24,877 bases of DNA from Neobacillus cucumis (GTDB lineage: Bacteria; Bacillota; Bacilli; Bacillales_B; DSM-18226). The notes under the pieces were generated by a model. That model was not told the origin of the DNA. It searched no databases and was given only the letters and a program-made list of their open reading frames with translations. The stretch covers positions 1 through 24,877 of the forward strand of contig NZ_JAMBOH010000047.1 in assembly GCF_023715505.1 (NCBI RefSeq), written 5' to 3'. The position numbers and the translations under genes are program-made. How positions within the stretch are numbered: position 1 is the first letter of the stretch; each line of letters opens with the position of its first letter. Positions 7,608-16,970 of this stretch are shown here, in pieces.

Positions 7608-8330
7608 ATGGAAACGAATCAAAGAGGGGACCTGGTCATCAATGGACTTGGTGCATCCAATGGGGGACTTTTTTCTCTGGTTACACTGAATGGAAGTGGG
7701 ACCGTAAATACTGACCTCGAATGTGAGGCATTAGAATGTAACGGCTCAGGAACTTTGAAGGGAAATGTAGCAGCCACTAATGTAAAAGTTAACGGCAATG
7801 CCAGGTTCCATGGGAATATTGAGGGCGAGAAGCTGACAGTGGATGGGACTGCTAAGGTTGCCCAAAATCTTTCGGTGAAAAACGTAAAGGTCTCTGGAAA
7901 GGTCAATGTTGAAGGGAAAGTAAAAGCGGAACAGATCACCATTCATGGTATTTTAACAGTGGGTGAAGATTGTGAAGCGGAGAGTTTTAAAGGAAAATAT
8001 CGCTTTACCATTGGTGGACTTCTAAATGCAGAGGAAATTGATGTAGAGGTTTATGGGGAATGTAAGGCAAAGGAAATAGGCGGGCAGACGATTAGCGTTA
8101 AACAACATAAAGGGTCTTTTATTGGCGCTATATTTAAACCCTTTTTCAAAAACCAATTAGAAACTGATTTGATTGAGGGGGACAAAATTGTGCTGGAAAA
8201 TACCGTGGCAAAGATGGTCCGAGGTCACCAAGTGAAAATAGGTCCGAATTGTCAAATCGGTGTGGTGGAGTATACGGATGAATTTTCTCAAGATAAAAAT
8301 GCCGTTGTAGGGGATATTCAAAAGGTTTAG
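7608..8330 (+). CDS. bacE: Bactofilin-family polymer-forming protein (BacE/YhbE type)
   Basis: 240 residues of repeating short beta strands with Gly/Asn/Val periodicity (VNGNARFHGNIEGEKLTVDGTAKVAQNL and similar). This is the right-handed beta-helix of bactofilins, cytoskeletal proteins that polymerise without nucleotide. In B. subtilis BacE/BacF are needed for flagellar assembly (known for that species; inferred here). It begins with a glycine-rich segment and ends with the paralogue-shared block KIGPNCQIGVVEYT. ATG 7608 is preferred to ATG 7602 because the AAGGGG binding site is one base from the latter. It is the first of a tandem paralogue pair. Confidence 0.85.
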   Translation: METNQRGDLVINGLGASNGGLFSLVTLNGSGTVNTDLECEALECNGSGTLKGNVAATNVKVNGNARFHGNIEGEKLTVDGTAKVAQNLSVKNVKVSGKVNVEGKVKAEQITIHGILTVGEDCEAESFKGKYRFTIGGLLNAEEIDVEVYGECKAKEIGGQTISVKQHKGSFIGAIFKPFFKNQLETDLIEGDKIVLENTVAKMVRGHQVKIGPNCQIGVVEYTDEFSQDKNAVVGDIQKV

Positions 8331-8345
8331 AAGGAGGGGAAGAGA

Positions 8346-9056
8346 ATGGGCAAAGGACAAAATTTGATTATTAATGGTTCGGGAAGCTACCCAGGCGGCC
8401 TATATGATAGGATCAGCATCCGCGGTGAAGGGACCATTGTGAATGACGTGGAATGTTCCGCCTTTCATGTTTATGGGACGAGTGAGGCGAGAGATAATGT
8501 GAAAACAGGCTCGGTAAAAATTATGGGCGAGGCCGAAGTTAAAGGGGATATGGCGTCCAACGATACACTTGTTATGGGCACGATGATGGTCGGACGGAAT
8601 GCTAGTTTGAAGAAGATGAAGGTATTTGGTCTGCTGGAAGTTGGTGAAAAGTTGAGCGGAGATGTGGCGACCATTAAAGGAAGTATCTCGGTTAAAGGGG
8701 ATGTTGAATATGAGACGTTTGATTCCAGCGGCGGCTTCGACATCAATGGATTACTAACAGCAGACAAGGTAAAGATCGCATTGCGATTCGGGCAAAGCAC
8801 AGCGGAAGAAATAGGCGGCGGAAAAATTATGGTCAAAAGAAAGAAAAACTCGATCCTTCCGTTTGGTAGAGAGGAGGGGACTCTTTCGGCCAAAGTGATT
8901 GAAGGTGATGATATTTACTTAGAAAATACAACCGCTGAAGTTGTCCGCGGTAATACGGTTAACATTGGTCCCGGCTGTCAAATAGGCCTTGTTGAATATA
9001 CAACGGAATTGAAAAGCGATTCATCGTCAGAAATAAAATCCAAGACAAAAGTGTAA
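8346..9056 (+). CDS. bacF: Second bactofilin-family protein (BacF/YhbF type)
   Basis: 236 residues, clearly homologous to the preceding protein. Both start NGxGxxxGGL, both contain IEGDxIxLENT-AxxVRGxxVxIGPxCQIGxVEYT near the end, and both consist of beta-helix repeats. It has a basic insert MVKRKKNSILPFGREEG near residue 160. It starts 15 bases after the first bactofilin gene with a strong AAGGAGGGG site. Two paralogues in tandem suggest a heteropolymer or co-assembling pair, as proposed for BacE/BacF. No membrane segment is visible; any membrane association would be indirect. Confidence 0.85.
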   Translation: MGKGQNLIINGSGSYPGGLYDRISIRGEGTIVNDVECSAFHVYGTSEARDNVKTGSVKIMGEAEVKGDMASNDTLVMGTMMVGRNASLKKMKVFGLLEVGEKLSGDVATIKGSISVKGDVEYETFDSSGGFDINGLLTADKVKIALRFGQSTAEEIGGGKIMVKRKKNSILPFGREEGTLSAKVIEGDDIYLENTTAEVVRGNTVNIGPGCQIGLVEYTTELKSDSSSEIKSKTKV

Positions 9057-9068
9057 AGGGGTAATCGA

Positions 9069-10592
9069 ATGGCTGCAAAGGAAAGTATGTTAGGGCTGGT
9101 CGTTGCAGGATTGTTACTGGGTATACTGATGGCCTCGATGGATAATACCATAGTTGTAACTGCTATGGGAACGATTGTTGGTGACCTTGGCGGGCTGGAA
9201 AGCTTTGTCTGGGTAGTTTCGGCCTACATGGTGGCAGAAATGGCCGGGATGCCGATTTTTGGTAAGTTATCCGATATGTATGGACGTAAACGGTTCTTTG
9301 TATTTGGGTTGATTTTATTTATGATTGGCTCTGCACTTTGCGGCACAGCGGAAACGATCACGCAGCTAAGCATCTACCGGGCGATTCAGGGCATTGGCGG
9401 CGGGGCACTGGTTCCGATTGCCTTTACAATCATGTTTGATTTATTTCCTCCTGAAAAGCGCGGGAAAATGGGCGGATTGTTTGGGGCTGTTTTTGGATTA
9501 TCGAGTATCTTCGGTCCGCTATTAGGGGCCTATATTACGGATCATATCAGCTGGCACTGGATTTTTTATATCAATTTACCACTCGGAATATTATCCTTGG
9601 TGTTTGTATCGATTGCATATAAAGAATCGCCAATTCACAAAAAACAGCAGATCGACTGGTGGGGGGCTATTACTTTAATTGGATCCGTTGTTTGTTTAAT
9701 GTTTGCCCTTGAGCTTGGCGGGCAGAAATATGATTGGGATTCTAGTATTATTTTAAGCTTATTTGCTGGCTTTGCTGTCTTACTATTACTTTTTCTGTAC
9801 GCTGAGACGAAGGCAAAGGATCCTATTATTTCATTTGCTATGTTTAAGAATCGTCTGTTTGCAGGAAGTACACTTGTCAGCTTATTTTATGGAGCCGCAT
9901 TTATGGCGGCCACAGTGTATATTCCCATCTTTGTGCAAGGGGTATATGGCGGAACAGCGACCAATTCAGGACTGATTTTATTGCCAATGATGCTTGGTTC
10001 AGTGGTAACGGCCCAAGCAGGAGGATTTTTGACAACCAAGATGAGTTACCGTAACATCATGTTTTTATCTGGCGTTATTTTGATTATTGGATTTTTGTTA
10101 TTAAGCAGCATCTCTCCAGACACAAGCAGGGCATTGCTGACGGTTTATATGATTGTGATCGGCTTAGGAGTTGGGTTTTCCTTCTCGGTGTTAAGTATGG
10201 CGGCGATTCATCCGTTTGGCATGGAGCAGAGGGGTTCCGCTACTTCTACAAGTAACTTTATTCGTTCACTTGGAATGACAATTGGGATAACCATCTTTGG
10301 TACGATTCAAAGAAGTAATCTTAACGAGGGGCTCGAGGATGCCTTTTCTGGAATGGGGCCGGTGAAAGGGCAATCGTTTGGCGATTCACGATCATTATTA
10401 TCAGAAGGAGCCAGAAGTCACATCCCGCCACAAATCTTAGACAAAATAACAGATGTCCTATCAAGCTCAATCGTCGACACCTTTACATGGGCATTAGTCC
10501 CTGCTGGAATAGCCTTCCTCTTTATCTTTATCCTCGGCAAAGACCGTCTCAGAATAAACACACAAGCAACAACAAAAAGCGGAAGCGCCTAA
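9069..10592 (+). CDS. DHA2-family MFS multidrug exporter (14 TM, EmrB/QacA-like)
   Basis: 507-residue proton-driven drug:H+ antiporter of the plasma membrane. TM1 carries MASMDNTIVVTAMGTI with the family's conserved Asp (motif D1). Motif A is GKLSDMYGRKRFF, motif B RAIQGIGGGAL, motif C FGPLLGAYITDHISWHWIFYINLPLG. The hydrophobicity pattern fits 14 helices, with a soluble stretch near residues 425-460. It lies 12 bases after the second bactofilin gene (site AAAGGGG). In B. subtilis an MFS gene (yhcA) also lies near yhbDEF. Substrate unknown. The last codons (SGSA, stop) coincide with the edge of an intergenic repeat element. Confidence 0.88.
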   Translation: MAAKESMLGLVVAGLLLGILMASMDNTIVVTAMGTIVGDLGGLESFVWVVSAYMVAEMAGMPIFGKLSDMYGRKRFFVFGLILFMIGSALCGTAETITQLSIYRAIQGIGGGALVPIAFTIMFDLFPPEKRGKMGGLFGAVFGLSSIFGPLLGAYITDHISWHWIFYINLPLGILSLVFVSIAYKESPIHKKQQIDWWGAITLIGSVVCLMFALELGGQKYDWDSSIILSLFAGFAVLLLLFLYAETKAKDPIISFAMFKNRLFAGSTLVSLFYGAAFMAATVYIPIFVQGVYGGTATNSGLILLPMMLGSVVTAQAGGFLTTKMSYRNIMFLSGVILIIGFLLLSSISPDTSRALLTVYMIVIGLGVGFSFSVLSMAAIHPFGMEQRGSATSTSNFIRSLGMTIGITIFGTIQRSNLNEGLEDAFSGMGPVKGQSFGDSRSLLSEGARSHIPPQILDKITDVLSSSIVDTFTWALVPAGIAFLFIFILGKDRLRINTQATTKSGSA

Positions 10593-10660
10593 TCAGAGAA
10601 AAAAGTAGTTCATTTTTTCCTAGGGGCTTATGACCCCCAAGCCCCTAGGCGCTGGAGCTG
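10576..10660. repeat. Bacillus-type intergenic palindromic repeat
   Basis: AGCGCCTA (10584-10591) is inverted at 10646-10653 (TAGGCGCT). Inside lies a perfect 11-bp stem, CCTAGGGGCTT (10619-10629) with AAGCCCCTAGG (10639-10649). The modules AAAGCGGAAGCGCCT and CTAGGCGCTGGAGCTGG look like the very common Bacillaceae intergenic element. The element overlaps the 3' end of the MFS gene and provides its stop codon. Confidence 0.65.
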
Positions 10661-10698
10661 GATCATGCTCAAGGTCAAATTAATAATATTAAATCCTA

Positions 10699-10743
10699 AA
10701 AAGGTGACAGGCACCATGTTTCACATGGTGCCTGTCACCTTTT
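10699..10743. terminator. Bidirectional terminator, perfect 20-bp stem
   Basis: AAAAGGTGACAGGCACCATG (10699-10718) pairs perfectly with its complement at 10724-10743 around a 5-base loop. It has T runs on both strands. It lies between the convergent MFS and ydiK genes and can serve both. The GGTGACAGGCACC/GGTGCCTGTCACC arms are a dispersed sequence in Bacillaceae, so it may also be a repeat element. Confidence 0.85.
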
Positions 10744-10744
10744 C

Positions 10745-10945
10745 TCATTTATTCACCTTATTCTTGTACTTTATATGAAATAGGATCATTTTTAGGCCGG
10801 AGCCAAAGTCAAATGTAGCTAGTAAAACGAGCAGATAGCCGAAGAAGCCCCAGCCGTTTGTATGGACATGGTCAATGGCAAAGTAGGTAAACAGCCCGCC
10901 TAGCAGGAGGTAGATAAAACCGGAAAACAAGGGTGAACGTCTCAT
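10745..10945 (-). CDS. ydiK: YdiK-family small membrane protein (DUF4305)
   Basis: 66 residues with two predicted membrane helices (about residues 8-25 and 33-55) and a basic C-terminal tail (HIKYKNKVNK). N-terminal MRRSPLFSGFIYLLLG and central NGWGFFGYLLVLLATFDFGSG match YdiK as I remember it. It follows the protease gene with an ATGA overlap, so the two are translationally coupled, in the same order ydiL-ydiK as B. subtilis. Function unknown. Confidence 0.82.
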   Translation of the reverse strand: MRRSPLFSGFIYLLLGGLFTYFAIDHVHTNGWGFFGYLLVLLATFDFGSGLKMILFHIKYKNKVNK

Positions 10946-11664
10946 AGAAAGCCTCCGATAAAGTTTTGAATCGCTTCCGCCTCACGCCTTAGCCGTTCAA
11001 TATCATCTTTATAAACAGATTGAACCAAAACAACCATTGTGTTCATCGATACATGAGCAAATATTGGGACAATGATTCTGTTTGTTCTGACATAAAGAAA
11101 GGCAAACGTAAAGCCCATCGCTGAATAAAGCAAAATATGCACAGGTTCCATATGGGCCAAAGCGAAGATGACGGAACTAATCAATGCAGAAATGAAAAAA
11201 TTATATCTTTTATATAGTGCACCAAAAATAATTTTGCGAAATACAATTTCTTCTAGGATAGGTCCAATAATGCTCGTTACAAGGATCGCCAGCGGCAGGG
11301 TTTCGATGATTTTCAGGATATCCTGTGTATTCTCTGAACCCATTCCAACCCCTAAAAGGCTCTCGATAATAGCGGCAACGTACTGGGCAAATAAAGCTAA
11401 AAATACCCCTAACACAGCCCACATTGCCGAATAGCCAAGCGAAGTTCCTTTCTGATCCAGACTGCGAGTGTTCATCTCTTTCCGTAATAGTAAAAGGATA
11501 ATAATTAGGGCGATCGAAAAACTAGCAATCAGATAAACAGGAACAGCAAGTTTTTGACTGATATCAAATTGTTTAAAGCCAAAGATTAAGATGGGTAACC
11601 CCACTAGACTTGAAAACTGCATAACAATATAAACAATAATGACCCACCAATATTCCTTTTTCAA
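10942..11664 (-). CDS. ydiL: CPBP-family intramembrane glutamic endopeptidase (YdiL)
   Basis: 240-residue polytopic membrane protein of the CPBP/Abi (Rce1-like) protease family. The catalytic motifs are EEIVFR (E138-E139, R143), FALAH (H171) and FAHVSMN (H204/N208), with about seven hydrophobic helices around them. Members cleave within or near membranes; some give bacteriocin self-immunity. The substrate here is unknown. The gene is convergent with the MFS gene and divergent from groES. ATG 11664 is preceded by AAAGGAGAT. Presence of all catalytic residues suggests an active enzyme. Confidence 0.88.
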   Translation of the reverse strand: MKKEYWWVIIVYIVMQFSSLVGLPILIFGFKQFDISQKLAVPVYLIASFSIALIIILLLLRKEMNTRSLDQKGTSLGYSAMWAVLGVFLALFAQYVAAIIESLLGVGMGSENTQDILKIIETLPLAILVTSIIGPILEEIVFRKIIFGALYKRYNFFISALISSVIFALAHMEPVHILLYSAMGFTFAFLYVRTNRIIVPIFAHVSMNTMVVLVQSVYKDDIERLRREAEAIQNFIGGFL

Positions 11665-11941
11665 ATGACAATCTCCTTTAAATACAGTTATATGATACAG
11701 CGAGTAACGCCGATTATTAATCGGTCCGATAGAAGCACTAATATTTATTTTACTCTTAAAGCCGTGATTGTATCAATTTAGAAGAATTGTTTAATGAAAA
11801 ATGAAGGCTTCTGAACTACGAAAGCACTATATAGAAATTTGAGTATTTTCTTTTATAAAATAGGTATAGAATGCATGCTTTTTCACATACTTTATAAGGT
11901 TGTAAAAAGAAAATTTCTTTGTAAAAAATTATGCATCATAC
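11665..11941. other. Long intergenic region between ydiL and groES, mostly featureless
   Basis: Together with the groES control signals this gap is about 380 bp. No gene is visible. CCGATT-ATT-AATCGG (11710-11724) is a perfect 15-base palindrome just upstream of the minus-strand ydiL. It could be an operator, but its binding protein is unknown. The remainder is AT-rich. Confidence 0.5.
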
Positions 11942-11970
11942 TTGCAAAAAAATCTCAGATTCATTATTAT
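11942..11970 (+). promoter_or_regulatory. Sigma-A promoter of groES-groEL
   Basis: -35 TTGCAA (11942-11947) and -10 TATTAT (11965-11970) are 17 bp apart; TATAAT at 11968-11973 overlaps. The predicted transcription start falls just before the CIRCE element, the usual arrangement. Confidence 0.65.
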
Positions 11971-11980
11971 AATAATTGTG

Positions 11981-12007
11981 TTAGCACTCATTAACAGCGA
12001 GTGCTAA
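11981..12007. promoter_or_regulatory. CIRCE operator (HrcA binding site)
   Basis: Exact consensus TTAGCACTC-N9-GAGTGCTAA. HrcA, matured by GroEL, binds here and represses the operon until heat or protein-folding stress. It is placed between promoter and groES, so it also lies in the 5' untranslated RNA. Confidence 0.98.
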
Positions 12008-12046
12008 TAATGAGAAAACTACATATATTTGAGGAGGTTGTTTGAA

Positions 12047-12334
12047 TTGTTAAGACCATTAGGTGATCGTATTGTTATTGAGCTTGTTGAGTCCGAAGAA
12101 AAAACTGCAAGCGGAATCGTATTACCGGATTCAGCGAAAGAAAAGCCTCAGGAAGGAAAAGTTGTTGCCGTAGGTAATGGCCGTGTCCTTGAAAACGGTG
12201 AGCGTGTAGCACTTGATGTGGCTGTAGGCGATCGTATTATCTTCTCAAAATACGCTGGTACAGAAGTGAAATTCCAGGGTGTTGAATACTTAATTTTACG
12301 TGAAAGCGATATTCTTGCTGTCGTAGGCGAGTAA
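12047..12334 (+). CDS. groES: Co-chaperonin GroES (Hsp10)
   Basis: 95 residues. GroES caps the GroEL cage. [37 protein letters not shown] includes the mobile loop (about residues 17-33) that docks on GroEL. The C-terminal half ends [18 protein letters not shown]. The start is a TTG at 12047, ten bases behind GAGGAGG (12031-12037). This gives the canonical N-terminus MLRPLGDR. An in-frame TTG at 12029 would lie inside the ribosome binding site region and is not credible. A TTG start is, as far as I recall, also used in B. subtilis groES. Confidence 0.96.
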   Translation: MLRPLGDRIVIELVESEEKTASGIVLPDSAKEKPQEGKVVAVGNGRVLENGERVALDVAVGDRIIFSKYAGTEVKFQGVEYLILRESDILAVVGE

Positions 12335-12404
12335 TAAAAAAGCGTTAAGACGCTAGAACTTGACCTTAGTAGGTATTAAAGTTCAAAGAATAGATTCAGA
12401 GTAA

Positions 12405-14060
<1,656 letters not shown>

Positions 14061-14069
14061 TATGCCCCC

Positions 14070-14094
14070 AAAACCCTTGATACATGAGGGTTTT
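14070..14094 (+). terminator. groEL terminator at the island boundary
   Basis: AAAACCCT (14070-14077) pairs with AGGGTTTT (14087-14094). The T tract is only the four T of the stem and is followed by ATGTGAG. The shortened T run may reflect insertion of the adjacent mobile element within or next to the terminator (inference). Confidence 0.7.
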
Positions 14095-14113
14095 ATGTGA
14101 GAGGGGAGCGTAA

Positions 14114-14133
14114 TGCTAACATCTTGCTAACAT
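14114..14133. repeat. Twin TGCTAACAT direct repeats, putative integrase sites at the island's left end
   Basis: TGCTAACAT occurs at 14114-14122 and 14125-14133, 11 bp apart, one helical turn. They lie between the groEL terminator and the 3' end of the integrase gene, where arm-type sites of tyrosine integrases are found. The core crossover site itself cannot be defined because the other end of the element is not seen. Confidence 0.5.
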
Positions 14134-14146
14134 TTCTCTCCTAAAA

Positions 14147-15355
14147 TTAGAGGTTTCTCATGAGTTGCGCAAACTTGTGGGAAGCCTCTTTTTTCATTTC
14201 TTTCGTTACGTGCAGATAGACGTTTTTTGTTGTCTCGTCTTCACAGTGACCTAAACGGTCCATAATCTCTTCTAAGCCTACCTTTGCTTCTGCTAACAAT
14301 GACGTATGTGTATGGCGCAAAGAGTGGGGAGTGAGATCTAGATTTAAGCCGGCCAGCTTCAGCAGCCGCGCCATTCTATTTTCCACGGTCTTGATGAAAA
14401 TAGGGTAGCCTGGTTGTTTCTCTTTCTTGGCGAAAATGAATCCTTCATTAAGATAGGTTTCTCCATAGTACTCCTGCACTTTCTTCTGCACTAGCATATG
14501 CTTCTTAAGAGCAGCAATGACTGCTTCATCTACCACGATGGCTCGTTTAGATTTCCTCGTCTTAGGCGGCACTAATTGATACTCCAGCGTGTTATTTGTC
14601 GGGTTGTAATACGTTTTCGTGATGCTGATGGTTTGCTCATTAAAGTCGATGTCTTTCCACTTTAGAGCAACCAGTTCACCTGCACGCATCCCTGTGTAGG
14701 AAAGGGTAAGAAAGATTAGATAATCTAAATCTAAACCTTTAGCAGCAGCTGTTTGCAACAATAAAGCCAGCTCTTCCTTCTCCATATATTTAGGGACTTC
14801 TTGTTCCTCTAATTCCTCAACGGTTTTCCTGTCTTTCTTCAGGTAAGCAAATTCCGTTGGATCATTTTTTATCAATCTCATCTCAATGGCTTTTTTGAAA
14901 ATCATCCTACCAGTGCGATGTACACCGTCCAACGTATTGTCAGCGTACCCTTTCTCTTTTAAGTCGTTTAAAGCCTCTTGATATTTCTTGGCTGTGATGT
15001 CTTTTAGCTTTAAAAGGGAGAAGTACGGCAGTAGCTTGTTGATTTCGTGCTGCCTGATACGAATAGTGCCGGGCTTTACGCTGTTCTTCTCACTGTACAT
15101 AAGAAGCCATTCGCTGGCAAAATCGTTAAATACGACATTCATTTCTTGTATATACGTGCCTTGATTGATTTCGTATATAAGTTCGGCAGCGGCTGCTTCA
15201 GCTTCTTGCTTAGTACGAAATCCACCCTTCGTTTTTTGTTTCCTTCTGCCAGTAGAGGGATCTCTGCCGATGTCGATTATGAAGCTCCAAGTAGATCCGC
15301 AAGTGCAGCGCTTCTTGTTGCAAGTACAGCCTCTTCGGTAAAAATGTCCTTTCAT
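14147..15355 (-). CDS. int: Phage/ICE-type tyrosine site-specific integrase
   Basis: 402-residue tyrosine recombinase. Order: an N-terminal cluster CxCx4CxC (C10, C12, C17, C19), an arm-binding domain with GGFRTKQEAEAAAAELI, a SAM-like core-binding domain (about 70-165) and the catalytic domain. Active residues visible: R224 (TGMRAGEL), H344-x2-R347 (HSLRHTHTSLL), H370 (LGHCEDETT), nucleophile Y380. All are present, so it is probably active. I prefer ATG 15355 to the upstream TTG 15394 because it gives the usual MKGHxYRR start; the AAGGA upstream is close. It follows the excisionase-like gene on the same strand and points at groEL. Confidence 0.92.
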   Translation of the reverse strand: MKGHFYRRGCTCNKKRCTCGSTWSFIIDIGRDPSTGRRKQKTKGGFRTKQEAEAAAAELIYEINQGTYIQEMNVVFNDFASEWLLMYSEKNSVKPGTIRIRQHEINKLLPYFSLLKLKDITAKKYQEALNDLKEKGYADNTLDGVHRTGRMIFKKAIEMRLIKNDPTEFAYLKKDRKTVEELEEQEVPKYMEKEELALLLQTAAAKGLDLDYLIFLTLSYTGMRAGELVALKWKDIDFNEQTISITKTYYNPTNNTLEYQLVPPKTRKSKRAIVVDEAVIAALKKHMLVQKKVQEYYGETYLNEGFIFAKKEKQPGYPIFIKTVENRMARLLKLAGLNLDLTPHSLRHTHTSLLAEAKVGLEEIMDRLGHCEDETTKNVYLHVTKEMKKEASHKFAQLMRNL

Positions 15356-15462
15356 GTTCCTTAGACCTCTTTTCTTGGTGAAATGTCTTTGCAATGGTTA
15401 TCTATTATTTCCACTGCTTGCTGAGCGAATACGTTTGGTCTATTTACTAGCTTCTTCTACAT

Positions 15463-15702
15463 TTAAACTGCGCGGCTCGAACCTTTTTTCTGCTTTTGGT
15501 CAGCAATCCACATTTCCAAGTCCGATTTCTCAACACGTTTTGAAGTGCCGATTTCAAAGTTGGGGATACCACCATGCGCTACATCCAGTTTAAATAGTTC
15601 ATAGTCCGTTTTTCTTGAGATGCCAAGAAATTGTGCAATGTGCGCCGCTGTTAATGTATCGGGTAAAGATTCCCAAGTTGTATATTGTTTTGTTGTATTC
15701 AA
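15463..15702 (-). CDS. Small HTH protein, probable excisionase (Xis-like)
   Basis: 79 residues. LTAAHIAQFLGISRKTDYELFK is a helix-turn-helix of the MerR/excisionase (HTH_17) type, followed by a wing-like FEIGTSKRVEKSDLEMWI. Gene position directly upstream of the integrase supports a directionality factor; alternatively it could be a regulator. The start is probably TTG 15702, five bases after GGAGGGG (15709-15715). A TTG at 15717 overlaps that binding site. Its upstream region carries iterated direct repeats and a palindrome, possible operators. Confidence 0.75.
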   Translation of the reverse strand: MNTTKQYTTWESLPDTLTAAHIAQFLGISRKTDYELFKLDVAHGGIPNFEIGTSKRVEKSDLEMWIADQKQKKGSSRAV

Positions 15703-15734
15703 AGCAAACCCCTCCAAATTGTCTTTTGTATATA

Positions 15735-15939
15735 TTTCTGTACTTTGTCCATACTAGTAATGTTTTTCTGTACTTTGTCCGTATTGGTATACCAATATGG
15801 GTGAATTACCGAACAACCCCTTTATAAAATCCCTTAAAATAAAGGGATTTCGAATAAGACATATTTGATTTTTTTAAAAGGTAAAGTAATGTTCGGTAAT
15901 CCGTCTACTAAATTAGTTTTAAGATTCGGTACTTTGTCC
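15735..15939. repeat. Repeat-rich control region between xis-like gene and recombinase remnant
   Basis: TTTCTGTACTTTGTCC is repeated exactly at 15735-15750 and 15765-15780 (30-bp period). The similarity continues downstream into ATACTAGTA versus GTATTGGTA. A third copy, TTCGGTACTTTGTCC, is at 15925-15939 inside the recombinase 3' end. TATTGGTATACCAATA (15782-15797) is a perfect palindrome. ATTACCGAACA (15805-15815) is inverted at 15890-15900. Between them AAATCCCTT/AAGGGATTT (15827-15850) forms a 9-bp hairpin. It could be operators, a transcription terminator and/or recombination sites. No gene lies here. Confidence 0.75.
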
Positions 15940-16970
15940 AGCAGGATGTAACCCAAAGCTTTCAAAAACATTCTGCCGATACATTTCCTGTAATGGTCGT
16001 TCAGGTGACACTAGAATCTTATCAACGAAATAAAGGATGATAAGGCGTTTTTCTGATTCTCCAAGCTGTAATTGAAGAATTTGTTTGAAGCGGTCAAAAA
16101 ACAAATCAGAATGAACGGCCCTTTTTAGTTCCACAAGAACGTGCCGGCTGTCTTGAAGTGATTGCAGTGTCAACAAGGTTTGAGATTGTAGTTTTTCAAT
16201 CATTATCTCAAGTTCTCTGTCACCGCGTTCTTTAGCAATACAACCTTTTGTTGAATAATTGTCAATACGTTCAGCCATTTTGGTTATATTTTCATTTAAG
16301 GCTTGTTCGATCTTATTAAGGTACACAATGGTAGAAGCCTTAATATCCTCGCTTGAAGCTAAATTGTGAACATGCTTAAGGACATTTGGCAATAGCTGTT
16401 CGTGAATATTGCTTCGTTTAAAATGGCAGCAATTTTCGCCATTGACATACCCCAACTCTGCAAGAAATAGATAAAAGTTACGATTTCAGCATTTTCGTTC
16501 GGAACTAGTTTTTTATCAATCTGATCGTAGCCATAAGGCACTTTTGAGCCAGGACGAATATCCATTCGATAAAGAAGAAGCGCAATTTTCGTTTGCGGGT
16601 GGTCCGGGTTAAAAGGCTCGTCAGAATTCGTAGTGTATACCTCAATATCAGGAAGCTTTTCGCTCAACGGGCGATAAAAATCTAATACAAAGGTATAGCC
16701 GGTTCGGTCCATACGGGATTCTTCATAAAAGATTACGCGCGGGATATTGGACTCAATCATCATTTGTTGCATGAGCATCAGTTCTTTTCGTTTGCTGGCC
16801 CGTTTGGAAAAAGCGCTAGTAACATCTTCAATAAAAATGAAATCATTGGGTACTTCCATTCCTTTTCGTCGTGCAAACTCCTGAATGTGCGCTTTCTGAA
16901 TCTCTACGCTGTTATTTTCCTGTTGTTTATAGGATGATCGGCGAATATAGCCGAAAGCTAGGATAGTCAT
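15919..16970 (-). pseudogene. Decayed serine recombinase gene 2 (frameshift plus internal deletion)
   Basis: The 5' part (16970-16359) encodes a resolvase domain. FGYIRRSSYKQQENNSVEIQ fits Y-x-R-x-S with nucleophile S12; YEESRMDRTG is the conserved Arg region. At IALLLYR the chain jumps to DIRPGSKVPYGYD, then stops after an out-of-frame tail (NEAIFTNSYCQ). The 3' part (16455-15919, another frame) resumes with a coiled-coil C-terminal region ending ILYFVDKILVSPERPLQEMYRQ. The recombinase/zinc-ribbon middle is missing and the frames differ, so the protein should not integrate DNA. Its ATG overlaps the stop of recombinase 1 (ATGA). Confidence 0.8.
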
